This document shows positions 15,245 to 24,147 of a stretch of DNA of 64,000 nucleotides, one piece after another (the stretch's first letter is position 1; each line of letters opens with the position of its first letter). Both the position numbers and the translations under genes were made by a program. The notes beneath the pieces are model-generated. The model was not told the DNA's origin. It did no database searches and saw only the letters and a list, made by a program, of their open reading frames with translations. The DNA is from Anderseniella sp963700895 (GTDB taxonomy: Bacteria; Pseudomonadota; Alphaproteobacteria; Rhizobiales; Aestuariivirgaceae), in the NCBI GenBank assembly GCA_963700895.1, contig CAVOZI010000021.1, positions 70,825 to 134,824 of the forward strand, written 5' to 3'.

Positions 15245-15637
15245 CTACTGCACGATGATGGTCTTGTATCGCTTGTCGGCGCCAGTGAGCTTGTCGAGCG
15301 CCAGTTGCAGCCGCCCGAAGAACACCGCCTTGCCCGGATAACCCTCGAAGCGGTCAACTTCCACCCCGTTATCCATCAGCACGAAGGTGGGCGTGCCGAT
15401 GATGGGTTTCAGGTGCCTGATGTCGGCGGGCATCGGCGTGCCGATCAGGTAGACGCGCAATGGTGCGCTTCGGGCTTCGGGCGCGCGGGCATAACCTTCG
15501 ACGCCGATCTCGGCGTGCCACCTGGCGCACCACGGGCAACCCTTGCGGTCGAACATAACGAGTTCCGCCGCGCTGGCCGGCAGGCTGGCAAGCGCGAGCA
15601 GCACAAGCGAGGCAAGGGTGGCGAGGAGGCGGTTCAT
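15245..15637 (-). CDS. Periplasmic SoxS-like thioredoxin
   Basis: A 130-residue secreted thioredoxin-fold protein. Residues 1-24 form a signal peptide ending ASAAE; MFDRKGCPWCARWH carries the CPWC active site (about residues 34-37) and IGTPTFVLMDNG the cis-Pro. The size and the CPWC site match SoxS, a periplasmic thiol-disulfide protein linked to sulfur oxidation in Paracoccus and Rhodopseudomonas. No sox genes are nearby, so it may serve general periplasmic thiol control. Confidence 0.78.
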   Translation of the reverse strand: MNRLLATLASLVLLALASLPASAAELVMFDRKGCPWCARWHAEIGVEGYARAPEARSAPLRVYLIGTPMPADIRHLKPIIGTPTFVLMDNGVEVDRFEGYPGKAVFFGRLQLALDKLTGADKRYKTIIVQ

Positions 15638-15688
15638 GACTTCGTCTTATAGCGCCAAACGCGGCGGCATTGCGATCAAAGCTTCGTG

Positions 15689-16813
15689 TCAACGGCGCAG
15701 GCGTGCCTTGTAGGCCTTGACCCGCTGCCATGACCGGTAGAGCTGCTTGAAGCCGAGGCGGCCGGACTTCACCGCCTTGTCGATGGCGTTAACGGCAAAG
15801 TCGGTGTTGGAGGGCGTCGAGGCCAGCACGTTGCCGATGAGCACAAGGTCGTTGCCCGCTTTCAGCGCCAGCACGATGGCTTCGTCCAGTGGCCGTTTCG
15901 AGGTTATGGCGCGCATCTGAAGGTCATCGGTGATCACCACGCCGTCAAAGCCCAGCTCATCGCGCAGCCGGGTCTGTATGGCCACCGGTGACAGCGAGGC
16001 GGGCAGGTCCTGCCCCATGCCCCAGTCCTTGTGATAGAGGTGGGAGGTCATCACCATGCCGTCATAGCCCGAGCGGAACAGCCGCCGGTAGGGTTCGATT
16101 TCGACCGGCTGCCACTGCTTCGTTACGTCGACGAACCGCAGGTGGCTGTCATTGGCCGACGATCCGTGACCCGGCCAGTGCTTGAGCGCCGTGCCAATGC
16201 CGAGCGCCGCGTGGGCGTCAATGAAGGTCTGTGCGTAGCGCGCCACGTAAAGCGGGTGAGCGCCATAGGAGCGGTACTTGCGGGCGATGATCGGGTTTTT
16301 CGGGTTTACCAGCAGGTCTACCACAGGACCGAAGTTGGTGTTGAACCCGGCGGTGGAGAGTTCGGCCGCCATGCCGTCATAGCGCTTGCGGGCCTCCTGC
16401 GGCTTGTAGCGCTGCTGCATCCGGAAGTGACCGGGCGTATAGGTGAAGCCCTTCTTGCGGTTGAGCCGTTCCACCGAGCCGCCTTCCTCGTCCACCGCAA
16501 TCACGGGAGTGAACGGGGTATTGGCAGAGGACAGATAGCGGGTCAGCGCGACGACCTGCTTGGGGTTGCGGATATTCTTGTGGAACAGGATCACCCCGCC
16601 GATCTCGGACCGCTCCAGGGCGGCGCGCACCTGGCGCACGCTGGCGTCGCGTGGGGTCTGGCCGGCAAAACCCTTGATGACCAGCTGGCCGTACATCTTG
16701 CGCAGGCCTTCGTCGCGCGTGACCGGCCGCGCCTCCGCCACCGTCATGGCAACCAGCATCGCTGCCAGCAGGCTGGCAAGCGGCGCGATGGTCCTGATGG
16801 ATGACAGCAACAT
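15689..16813 (-). CDS. Secreted glycoside hydrolase family 3 protein, NagZ-like
   Basis: A 374-residue family 3 glycosidase related to beta-N-acetylhexosaminidase NagZ, which trims muropeptides. It has a signal peptide (residues 1-27, ending AEARPV), the substrate-loop motif KHWPGHGSSANDSH (with the catalytic His typical of NagZ) and GVVITDDLQM, whose Asp is the likely nucleophile. Classical NagZ is cytoplasmic, so a signal peptide makes this an exported version, perhaps acting on released peptidoglycan. The start at 16813 was chosen to begin the signal peptide; an earlier ATG at 16867 would add 18 residues. Confidence 0.85.
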   Translation of the reverse strand: MLLSSIRTIAPLASLLAAMLVAMTVAEARPVTRDEGLRKMYGQLVIKGFAGQTPRDASVRQVRAALERSEIGGVILFHKNIRNPKQVVALTRYLSSANTPFTPVIAVDEEGGSVERLNRKKGFTYTPGHFRMQQRYKPQEARKRYDGMAAELSTAGFNTNFGPVVDLLVNPKNPIIARKYRSYGAHPLYVARYAQTFIDAHAALGIGTALKHWPGHGSSANDSHLRFVDVTKQWQPVEIEPYRRLFRSGYDGMVMTSHLYHKDWGMGQDLPASLSPVAIQTRLRDELGFDGVVITDDLQMRAITSKRPLDEAIVLALKAGNDLVLIGNVLASTPSNTDFAVNAIDKAVKSGRLGFKQLYRSWQRVKAYKARLRR

Positions 16814-16935
16814 CCGGCCGTTCCTGACATTGTTCTTCCGCCAAGCGGTAACACTGGCTGACGGCACGAGTCCACGTCTTACAGCTACCTTGCCTCTTGA
16901 CCTGGGCGCAGGTGTTCAGCAACGTCTCCTGCATC

Positions 16936-18282
16936 ATGCGTCTCTATCATCCATCCGCTTTCGACTTTACAACCGCTGTTCCCAGCTACTGGGAGGCGAC
17001 CGCGCCTGTCTTTGATCGCGAGGCACTGCCGTTGCAGGGCGCCCATACGGCCGACGTTGCCATTATTGGCGGCGGGTATGCGGGTCTTCATGCAGCGCTG
17101 GTGCTGGCGCGCGAGCATGGCCTGAAGGTCAAAGTGCTTGACGCCGGCCATGTCGGCTGGGGTGCGTCGGGGCGCAATGGCGGGTTTTGCTGCCCGGGCT
17201 CGGTGAAGCTCAGTTATGGCGAACTGATCAACCGGTTCGGCCTGGAGGAGACCAAGCGCTTCTACAAGGTCCAGCGTGACGCGGTGCGCTTTGTCGGCGA
17301 CTTCCTGGAAGCTGAGGGCATTGATGCAGACCGCACGGGCGCAGGCGAGATGGAGGTGGCGCACAAGCCGTCACGCGTCGAGGAACTCAAGGCAGATCAA
17401 CGCTTTATGCGCGAAACCTTTGGCGATGATTCAGCCTTCTATTCGCGCAAGGAGCTGGCGGAGCGCGGTTTCGACAGCCCGGCGTTCCATGGCGGGCTGC
17501 AATCGACCGTGACGTTCGGCCTGCACCCGCTCAAATATGTGCGCGGGCTGGCGCGGCTGGCGGTGGATTCAGGCGTTGAGCTGCATCCCAGGTCGGAAGT
17601 GACCGGCTGGCGGACGGCCGGCGGCGTGCATACGCTGGTGACGCGCGAGGGCGAGGTGAGCGCGAAGCACGTGCTTATTGCCACCAACGGTTATACCGAC
17701 GAGACGCTTCCCGCTGCGGTTGGCGGCAGGCTGCTGCCGGCGCTGACCCGCATCATCGTCACGCGCCCGATCAGCGACAACGAACTCAAGGCGCAAGGCT
17801 GGACCAGCACCGACCCCACCTACGACACCCGCCGCCTGCTGCATTATTTCCGGCTGCTGCCGGACAACCGCATGCTGTTCGGCGGGCGCGGCGGAACCGA
17901 TGCCTCGCCCGACGCCATGAACCGCATCATCGGCACCTTGCGGCAGACCTTCGAAGAGGTGTTTCCGGCATGGAAGCACGTGGAGACCGAATACTCGTGG
18001 GGTGGGTTCGTCTGCCTGACGTCGTCGCGCGCGCCTTTTGCGGGGCCGGTGCCGGGCATGGAGAATGTGTGGGGCGCGTTCGGCTGGCACGGCAACGGCG
18101 TGGCGATGGCCAGCTATGCCGCCAACCGGCTGGCCGGGGTGATCGCAGGGGCGGTGGCGCACGACAAGGCGCTGCCCGCGGTGCTGCGCGTCGTGCCCGG
18201 GCGCTTCATCATGCCGTCGCAGCGGGTGAATTATCTCAAGGCGGCCTATGTGGGTTATGGCCTGCAGGACAAATGGCGCTGA
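16936..18282 (+). CDS. FAD-dependent oxidoreductase (DadA/PuuB-like)
   Basis: A 448-residue flavoprotein of the glycine oxidase/DadA fold. The dinucleotide motif ADVAIIGGGYAGLHAAL occurs near residues 39-55, followed by GWGASGRNGGF, typical of gamma-glutamylputrescine oxidase and related amine oxidases; the C-terminal FAD contact is WGAFGWHGNGVAMASYAA. Substrates are likely an amino acid, polyamine derivative or N-methylated amine. It diverges from the glycosidase gene and precedes ppk2 by 27 bp. No binding partner or transporter beside it narrows the substrate. Confidence 0.85.
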   Translation: MRLYHPSAFDFTTAVPSYWEATAPVFDREALPLQGAHTADVAIIGGGYAGLHAALVLAREHGLKVKVLDAGHVGWGASGRNGGFCCPGSVKLSYGELINRFGLEETKRFYKVQRDAVRFVGDFLEAEGIDADRTGAGEMEVAHKPSRVEELKADQRFMRETFGDDSAFYSRKELAERGFDSPAFHGGLQSTVTFGLHPLKYVRGLARLAVDSGVELHPRSEVTGWRTAGGVHTLVTREGEVSAKHVLIATNGYTDETLPAAVGGRLLPALTRIIVTRPISDNELKAQGWTSTDPTYDTRRLLHYFRLLPDNRMLFGGRGGTDASPDAMNRIIGTLRQTFEEVFPAWKHVETEYSWGGFVCLTSSRAPFAGPVPGMENVWGAFGWHGNGVAMASYAANRLAGVIAGAVAHDKALPAVLRVVPGRFIMPSQRVNYLKAAYVGYGLQDKWR

Positions 18283-18309
18283 CGCCAGCAAGCACTGAAG
18301 GAGCCTCGC

Positions 18310-19179
18310 GTGGCTGACAAGACGACCATTCCCGATGAACTGTGGAGTCTCGACTTCGACGAATTGCCGAAGGAAATCGAGGCGCTGACCTTCCCTGATG
18401 GCGGCGGTTACATTCGCAACAAGAAGCTGAAGGGATCGAAGTACGACGAGCAGCTGGAAGCCTTGCAGATCGAGCTGGTGAAGTTGCAGCGCTGGGTTCG
18501 CGAGAAGGGCGAGCGTGTGGTACTGGTGTTCGAGGGCCGTGATGCGGCGGGCAAGGGCGGCACCATCCAGCGCTTCATGATGAACCTGAACCCGCGCTAT
18601 GCACATGTTGTCGCCTTGTCCAAGCCGTCCGACGTTGAACAGGGCCAGTGGTATTTTCAGCGCTATATCGATCACCTGCCGACCAAGGGCGAAATGCGCT
18701 TCTATGACCGCTCCTGGTACAACCGGGCAGGGGTGGAGCGGGTGTTCGGCTTCTGCACCGAGGAACAGGTGGAAGACTTCTTCATGGAAGCGCCGGTGTT
18801 CGAAGGCATGCTGAAGCGCGAGGGCATCCACCTGTTCAAGTTCTGGCTGACGATGGAACGGGCGGAGCAACTGAAGCGCTTCTACGAGCGCAAGACCAAC
18901 CCGCTGAAGCAGTGGAAACTGTCGCCCATCGATTACGAGTTGGTTGCCAAGTGGGACGATTATACCGCGGCGATCGCCGACATGTTCCGCAACACCGATA
19001 CCCCGCATGCGCCGTGGACGGTGCTCGACGCCAACGACCAGAAGCGCGCCCGGCTGAACGCCATCCGCGTGGTCCTCGATGCGTTCGACTATGACGGCAA
19101 GGACGCAGCCAACATCGGCGAGATCGACAAGGATCTCGTGTGGACGGGCCAGGACTATCTCGACCTAAAAGGGTGGTGA
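18310..19179 (+). CDS. ppk2: Polyphosphate kinase 2
   Basis: A 289-residue PPK2 that transfers phosphate between polyphosphate and nucleoside diphosphates or vice versa. The P-loop FEGRDAAGKGGTIQRF lies near residues 74-89, the lid and Walker B region holds MRFYDRSWYNRAGVERVFGFC, and KFWLTMERAEQLKRF follows. Length and motifs suit a single-domain class I enzyme. It starts with GTG preceded by AAGGAG at the right distance. It may be co-transcribed with the upstream flavoprotein gene. Confidence 0.93.
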   Translation: MADKTTIPDELWSLDFDELPKEIEALTFPDGGGYIRNKKLKGSKYDEQLEALQIELVKLQRWVREKGERVVLVFEGRDAAGKGGTIQRFMMNLNPRYAHVVALSKPSDVEQGQWYFQRYIDHLPTKGEMRFYDRSWYNRAGVERVFGFCTEEQVEDFFMEAPVFEGMLKREGIHLFKFWLTMERAEQLKRFYERKTNPLKQWKLSPIDYELVAKWDDYTAAIADMFRNTDTPHAPWTVLDANDQKRARLNAIRVVLDAFDYDGKDAANIGEIDKDLVWTGQDYLDLKGW

Positions 19180-19196
19180 GGGGGGCCTATCGCCTT

Positions 19197-19274
19197 CCTC
19201 GGGCAACGGTTGCAAGCCCGCGACCCGAGGATCCATGTCAGCGGCTGCCGCGGACCCTCGGGTCAAGCCCGAGG
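19197..19274. repeat. Intergenic palindromic repeat (REP-like)
   Basis: The gap after ppk2 has nested inverted repeats: GACCCGAGG (19222-19230) pairs with CCTCGGGTC (19256-19264), and CCTCGGGTCAAGCCCGAGG (19256-19274) is itself a hairpin. Such GGTCAAGCCCGAGG elements are common dispersed palindromes in alphaproteobacterial genomes. It lies between convergent genes and may also end transcription. Confidence 0.65.
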
Positions 19275-19312
19275 AAAGCAGGTAATGGAAAGGCAATCTG
19301 CTGCTGGTGAAA

Positions 19313-20092
19313 TCAGATGCTCGCGTTGAACATGCCGCCATCGATGAGGATCGACTGGCCGGTGATGTAGCCGGCCTGCGCCGAGCACAGGAAGGCGGCC
19401 AGTTCACCGAACTCTTCCGGTGAGCCAAAGCGCTTGGCCGGCACCGACTGGGCGCGCATGGCCTCCATTTCCTCGACGCTGACGCCCTTCAGCTTCGCCT
19501 GAGTGATGGTCGATCCCTTCAGCCGATCGGTGTCGAACATGCCGGGCAGGATGCAGTTGATGGTGATGTTGTCTCCGGCAACGGCGCGGGCAGGCCCGGC
19601 CAGGAAAGCCGTCAGGCCGGCACGTGCGCCCGAGGACAGGTCGAGGCCAAGGATTGGGCTCTTCACCGACGACGAGGTGATGTTGAGGATGCGGCCGAAC
19701 TTGCGCGCCTGCATGCCCGGCAGCACCCGCTGGATCAGTTCGATGGGGGTGACCATGTTCTGCTCGACCCCGGCGAGGATGGCGTCGCGGCCCAGTTCGC
19801 GGAAGTCCTTCAGCGGCGGTCCGCCATTGTTGTTGATGAGGATGTCGCATTCGGGACAGGCGTTCAGCAGCTTGTCCTGGCCTTCCGGCGTCGACACGTC
19901 GGCATTGACAATGTTCACGCCGCGCGCGCCAGCCGCCAGGCACAGGTCGGCGGCTTCCTTCAGCTTGTCCTCGTTGCGACCATTGATGGTGACGTGGGCG
20001 CCCGCGCGCGACAGCGAGATGGCGCAGGCGCGGCCCAGCCCCCGGCTCGAGGCGCAGATTATGGCGTTCTTTCCGGCAATACCGAGGTCCAT
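19313..20092 (-). CDS. SDR-family oxidoreductase with non-standard active site
   Basis: A 259-residue short-chain dehydrogenase. It has the cofactor motif ASSRGLGRA (residues 14-22), NNNGGPP, and the C-terminal GYITGQSILIDGGM. The usual YxxxK is absent: after the catalytic Ser region (NITSSSVKSPILGLDLS) comes SGARAGLTAF, so Tyr and Lys are replaced. Several SDR family proteins annotated as 3-oxoacyl-ACP reductase-like share this change, so it need not mean loss of function, but the chemistry is uncertain. The start at 20092 fits the family; it stands alone as a leftward gene. Confidence 0.82.
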   Translation of the reverse strand: MDLGIAGKNAIICASSRGLGRACAISLSRAGAHVTINGRNEDKLKEAADLCLAAGARGVNIVNADVSTPEGQDKLLNACPECDILINNNGGPPLKDFRELGRDAILAGVEQNMVTPIELIQRVLPGMQARKFGRILNITSSSVKSPILGLDLSSGARAGLTAFLAGPARAVAGDNITINCILPGMFDTDRLKGSTITQAKLKGVSVEEMEAMRAQSVPAKRFGSPEEFGELAAFLCSAQAGYITGQSILIDGGMFNASI

Positions 20093-20141
20093 GAGGCGTG
20101 TCTCCCTGACGATTCTGCTGATTGAGCCAAGGGTTAGCAAC

Positions 20142-20171
20142 AAAAAGGCCCGGACGCTAGGTCCGGGCCTT
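20142..20171 (-). terminator. Rho-independent terminator of the DUF2852 gene
   Basis: AAGGCCCGGAC (20145-20155) and GTCCGGGCCTT (20161-20171) form an 11-bp perfect stem with loop GCTAG. On the minus strand it is followed by a run of T (20146-20142). It lies 31 bp after the DUF2852 stop. Confidence 0.85.
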
Positions 20172-20201
20172 GAGGTTGGTATCTTGCGCCTGCGGGGCCG
20201 G

Positions 20202-20567
20202 TCAGCCCTTGGCGAGTTCCTTCTTGCGATCGGCCATGAAGTGCTCGAACTCCTCGCGGTCGCGGGCTTCGCGCAGCTTGACGACGAAGGCGTCGAACTC
20301 GGCACGCTCGTCTTCAAGACGGCGCAGGGTTTCCTCGCGATAGGCATCGAAGGCGGCGTTGCCGGTGCCGCTGCGGGACGCAGTTCCGGACTTGAACGCG
20401 CCCTTGAGCTCGTCGAGCCCCTTCTGCGCAAGCTCGTCGATGCTGCCGCCCCACATGATGTAGGCGACAACGGCCAGGCCGAGCGGCCACCAGGCAACGA
20501 AGCCTAGAACGACAGCGGCCACGCCAAGCGGGGTCCAGCGGCCTTTGCGGCGAGCAATCGTGGTCAT
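20202..20567 (-). CDS. DUF2852 small membrane protein
   Basis: A 121-residue DUF2852 protein: basic start TTIARRKGRWTPLGVAA, one or two membrane helices (about residues 14-42), then a charged helical tail (AAFDAYREETLRRLEDERAEFDAFV). The start at 20567 is chosen because GGAGGG (20582-20577 on the minus strand) lies 9 nt before it; the ATG at 20573 is too close. It is a frequent Rhizobiales gene of unknown function. A strong terminator follows, so it is likely monocistronic. Confidence 0.85.
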   Translation of the reverse strand: MTTIARRKGRWTPLGVAAVVLGFVAWWPLGLAVVAYIMWGGSIDELAQKGLDELKGAFKSGTASRSGTGNAAFDAYREETLRRLEDERAEFDAFVVKLREARDREEFEHFMADRKKELAKG

Positions 20568-20656
20568 GTGCATAATCCCTCCGGTTTTGGGGTAACTGAC
20601 GAAACGGATATGGTAAGGTCGTTGTGGCGGTTCAAGATCATGCGGGACGAGATTCC

Positions 20657-21646
20657 ATGCAAACGCAAACGAGATTGCCGGAATTCAGCGATATTCTTGA
20701 GGCTTCCCAAAGACTTGAGAACAGGGCCGTGCGTACGCCACTGGTGCGTTCGGACGTTCTGGATGAGCTCACCGGCGGGCGGATATTCCTCAAGCCGGAG
20801 TGCCTGCAGCGCACCGGATCGTTCAAGTTCCGTGGCGCGTGGAACTACATTTCCCGGTTGAGCCGCGAGGCCAATGCCGGCGGCGTGGTGGCCTATTCGT
20901 CGGGCAACCATGCGCAAGGCGTCGCTGCGGCGGCCCGCATCATGGGGCTTCCGGCGCTGATCGTGATGCCGCAGGACGCGCCGGCCATCAAGAAGCGCAA
21001 CACCATGGCGCTGGGGGCCGAGGTGGTCACCTATGATCGATTTACCGGCAACCGCGAGGAAATCGGCGGGGCTATCGCTGCCGAGCGCAAGGCCGAGATC
21101 GTGCCGCCCTACGAGCACCCGTGGATCATCGCGGGGCAGGGAACGGCAGGGCTTGAACTGGTGCAGGACCTTGAGGCGCTGGGCCTGCGGCCTGATGCAG
21201 TGCTGGTGTGTACCGGCGGCGGCGGGCTGACGGCGGGCATTTCCATCGCGGTGAAGGAACTGGTGCCCGATGCGGCGGTCTATGCCTGTGAGCCGGAAGG
21301 CTTCGACGATTATGGCCGGTCACTGGCGGCGGGAGAGCGGGTCAGCAATTCGCCTGGGCCCATGTCTATCTGCGACGCCATCGTCACGCCGACGCCGGGC
21401 GAGATGACCTTCGCGGTCAACCAGCCGCGGCTGGCCGGCGGGCTGAGCGTTACGGAAGAAGAAGTGAAACGGGCCGTCCGTTTTGCTTTCGAGACGCTGA
21501 AGCTGGTGGTGGAACCGGGCGGCGCGGTGGCGCTTGCGGCGATCCTGGCCGGCAAGATCGACTGCAACGGCAAGACCGTGGCGGCGACGCTGTCAGGCGG
21601 CAACGCGGATGCGGAACTGATCGCAGGAATTCTCGGCAGCGCCTGA
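20657..21646 (+). CDS. Threonine/serine dehydratase, PLP-dependent
   Basis: A 329-residue fold-type II PLP enzyme. Lys57 in SFKFRGAWN is the Schiff-base lysine; SSGNHAQG and the glycine-rich TGGGGLTAG bind substrate and PLP phosphate. There is no C-terminal ACT regulatory domain, so it is of the catabolic threonine deaminase or serine racemase-like type rather than the feedback-controlled IlvA. Whether it acts on threonine, serine or 3-hydroxyaspartate cannot be told. The start at 20657 gives the normal length. Confidence 0.88.
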   Translation: MQTQTRLPEFSDILEASQRLENRAVRTPLVRSDVLDELTGGRIFLKPECLQRTGSFKFRGAWNYISRLSREANAGGVVAYSSGNHAQGVAAAARIMGLPALIVMPQDAPAIKKRNTMALGAEVVTYDRFTGNREEIGGAIAAERKAEIVPPYEHPWIIAGQGTAGLELVQDLEALGLRPDAVLVCTGGGGLTAGISIAVKELVPDAAVYACEPEGFDDYGRSLAAGERVSNSPGPMSICDAIVTPTPGEMTFAVNQPRLAGGLSVTEEEVKRAVRFAFETLKLVVEPGGAVALAAILAGKIDCNGKTVAATLSGGNADAELIAGILGSA

Positions 21647-21654
21647 CCGGCAGG

Positions 21655-22869
21655 TCAGGTAGCGCCCGGACTGCCGCCGTCGCCACCGTGCGGGTCGCCG
21701 GCAAGCGGAATTCCTTCCGAGCCATCGGCGGGACGGCGGATCACGATGATGCGCTTCTTGTCCTGTCCGGCAGGGCCAGCGGAGGCGCTGCTGCCGGCAG
21801 CAGTCTGTGTCGGAGGCTGGTTGGCGGCGACCGGGTTGGTCAGGTTGATGCGGCCACTGACCGGGGCCATTGGTGGTGTGCCGAAGTCCTGATTGCGGCG
21901 CGCGCTGCTGGAGCGGGTTACCTGGATGACGCGGTCGCGCGCCTTGAGTTCGGCCTCCCGGTCTTCCTCCGGTGCGTCGGCTGGCCGGGCTGGCGACGCT
22001 GCGTCTGCCTTGCCGGTGTCTGAGGTCTTGTCATTGTCGTCGTCATCGCTGACCCGGTCGGGCAGAGGCGGCACTTCGATGTCGGAGAAATCCAGGGTGT
22101 CGGGACCGACAGCCTGTGGCGGCCGGGCCGGGTACTGGTTGATCTGCCTTGCTTGCGGCGGTTGCGGCGGCATGTGGGCGATTGCCTGCGCCGGGCCGGT
22201 TTCAAACAGGTCGTCGTCGGACGGCACGAACGCGGGAACGGCTGGCGTCTTTTCCGGCGCGGCCATGCTGGTGGCGGGCCTGGCCGCTTCGACAGCCGCG
22301 GCCGGGGCTGGCGCGGGCTCTTCTGCAGCCGGGGTTGCGATCTGGCGTTCCGGCGCGGCGATCAGGCCCTGTTCGTCAACCGTCTCCGATGAACGCATGC
22401 GGCGCACCATCTGGGCGGCGCGCGACAACTTGCCGGCCAGTTCGTCCTGTTCGCCGGCGCAGGCCTGAAGCCGGTCGATCTCGGGCTTCAGGCGTTCGGC
22501 AATGGTTTCGGCAGGCGCGGATGCAGCATCGCGCAGGTTGGTCGTGATAAGGGCAAGACGGGTTGCGAGGTCGCGGGCATTGACCGAGCCATGCTCCTTC
22601 CCGCCTGCGCCGGACAGCCGCTGCAGTTCATCCTCTGCCTCGGCGACCATGGGGCCGAGACTGGAAGACGGTGAGGACGTTGCCGGGATGGCGAGAAGCT
22701 GGTCCTCGAGACGGCGGATGGCGTCGAGCAGGATCTTGGTGTCGCTGGCGCGCTGGCGGCGTGCGAATTCGGTCAGGAACCATCGCCCGCGGGCGGTTTC
22801 CATCACCGCTTCCTCGATTTCCTCGTAGTCGAGACCGGAAACAGTGTCGACGGCGGTTGATTTTGACAT
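21655..22869 (-). CDS. Conserved alphaproteobacterial protein with long disordered middle
   Basis: A 404-residue protein of unknown function. Residues 13-165 are helical and look conserved (LDYEEIEEAVMETARGRWFL, FARRQRASDTKILLDAIRRL, then a four-helix-like region ending MVRRMRSSE). Residues about 170-370 are rich in Pro, Ala and acidic residues and probably disordered. The C-terminus returns to a short ordered motif (KKRIIVIRRPADGSEGIPL). This N-domain plus linker plus terminal peptide layout recalls adaptor proteins such as chemotaxis or polar scaffold components, but there is no direct evidence. It is convergent with the dehydratase gene. Confidence 0.75.
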   Translation of the reverse strand: MSKSTAVDTVSGLDYEEIEEAVMETARGRWFLTEFARRQRASDTKILLDAIRRLEDQLLAIPATSSPSSSLGPMVAEAEDELQRLSGAGGKEHGSVNARDLATRLALITTNLRDAASAPAETIAERLKPEIDRLQACAGEQDELAGKLSRAAQMVRRMRSSETVDEQGLIAAPERQIATPAAEEPAPAPAAAVEAARPATSMAAPEKTPAVPAFVPSDDDLFETGPAQAIAHMPPQPPQARQINQYPARPPQAVGPDTLDFSDIEVPPLPDRVSDDDDNDKTSDTGKADAASPARPADAPEEDREAELKARDRVIQVTRSSSARRNQDFGTPPMAPVSGRINLTNPVAANQPPTQTAAGSSASAGPAGQDKKRIIVIRRPADGSEGIPLAGDPHGGDGGSPGAT

Positions 22870-22998
22870 TTTGCCCCTTGTCACGCCAGGTACGCGCACG
22901 TAACGCCCTTTACCCACAGCAATATTCACCGAAATGGTTACCGAAACCTTTCCAAAGGCCATGCGCTTGCGATCAGACCGCAGAAACAGGGGCAATCG

Positions 22999-24147
22999 AT
23001 GACGGCGAGCCCGGCAATCCGCACCGCTTCCGTCTATGGCTCGCTGCTGCTGATGGTCGGCGTGATGTTGCCGTTCCTGCCGGTCTGGCTGGCGGCGCGG
23101 GGGTTTTCCATCGCCGAGGTGGCCACGGCGCTGGCGCTGCAGTCGGTGGTGCGGGTGGTGGCGATGCCCGTCCTGACCTACTGGGCGGACCGGCTGGAGG
23201 CCAGGCGGCGGTTCATCATCAGCTTGAGCGTGGCGGCGAGCGTGATGATGCTGGCGGCCAACCTGGTGGACGGCGTCTGGCCGGTCACCGTGTGCATCGT
23301 GCTGGCGGCGCTCGCCTGGGCGCCAGTGATGCCGATGCTGGACACGGTCGCGGTGGAGCAATCGGAAGCAGGCCTGTATGACTACGGCAAGGTGCGCATC
23401 GCCGGGTCAGTCACCTTCATTGCAGGCTCCCTCGGGGCCGGTGCGGCATTGGGCGTCGTCGCGGCGGAGCAACTTGGCTGGGTGCTTCTGGCCACGCACC
23501 TGGTGCTGGCGGCGAGCGGCTTGCTGCTGCCGAAGCTGGGAGCGGCCCGGCAGGTCGCGCGACGCGACATGTCCATCAAGGCGGCGCGCACGGTCTTGCT
23601 GACGGCGAGTTTCATCATGCTTATCGCGGTGGCCGGCCTGACCCAGGCGGGGCACGCCGTTTATTACAGCTTTGGCTCGGTGCATTGGGAAAGCCTCGGC
23701 TACAGCGGCCTGACCATCGGCACCTTGTGGTCGATTGGTGTCGTTGCAGAGATCGTGCTGTTCAACTGGGCGCGGCGGCCGCTGGACCTGTTCGGGCCGG
23801 TGGGGCTGCTGATGGCCGGGGCAGGGCTTGGCGCAGTGCGCTGGTACGCCATGGCGTTCGACCCGCCGCTGGCCATGGTGGCGGGGCTGCAGCTGCTGCA
23901 CGCCGCGAGCTACGGCATGACGCACCTTGGCACCATCTACTTCATCCGCCGCCACATGGAGGCGGGTTTTGCCGGCACGGCGCAGGGCCTGTTCGGGGCG
24001 ATTTCCGGCGGGGTGGTGATGACCGGGGCAATCTCGCTGGCGGGCTGGGCCTATGGGACGCAAGGCGGCGGCGCCTACCTGTGGATGGCGGCGATGTGTG
24101 GGCTGGCGTTCGTGCTGGCGTTTGCGTTGAAGCGCCTAACCCCATAG
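22999..24147 (+). CDS. MFS transporter (HcaT/3-phenylpropionate-like)
   Basis: A 382-residue protein with about 12 membrane helices of the MFS_1-like branch. The loop YWADRLEARRRF after helix 2 is the cytoplasmic MFS motif, and YDYGKVRIAGSVTFIAG in the fifth-helix region is typical of HcaT and nucleoside:H+ symporter relatives. The substrate is unknown. It overlaps the end of dgcA by 12 bp on the opposite strand, and is therefore not co-transcribed with it. Confidence 0.82.
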   Translation: MTASPAIRTASVYGSLLLMVGVMLPFLPVWLAARGFSIAEVATALALQSVVRVVAMPVLTYWADRLEARRRFIISLSVAASVMMLAANLVDGVWPVTVCIVLAALAWAPVMPMLDTVAVEQSEAGLYDYGKVRIAGSVTFIAGSLGAGAALGVVAAEQLGWVLLATHLVLAASGLLLPKLGAARQVARRDMSIKAARTVLLTASFIMLIAVAGLTQAGHAVYYSFGSVHWESLGYSGLTIGTLWSIGVVAEIVLFNWARRPLDLFGPVGLLMAGAGLGAVRWYAMAFDPPLAMVAGLQLLHAASYGMTHLGTIYFIRRHMEAGFAGTAQGLFGAISGGVVMTGAISLAGWAYGTQGGGAYLWMAAMCGLAFVLAFALKRLTP

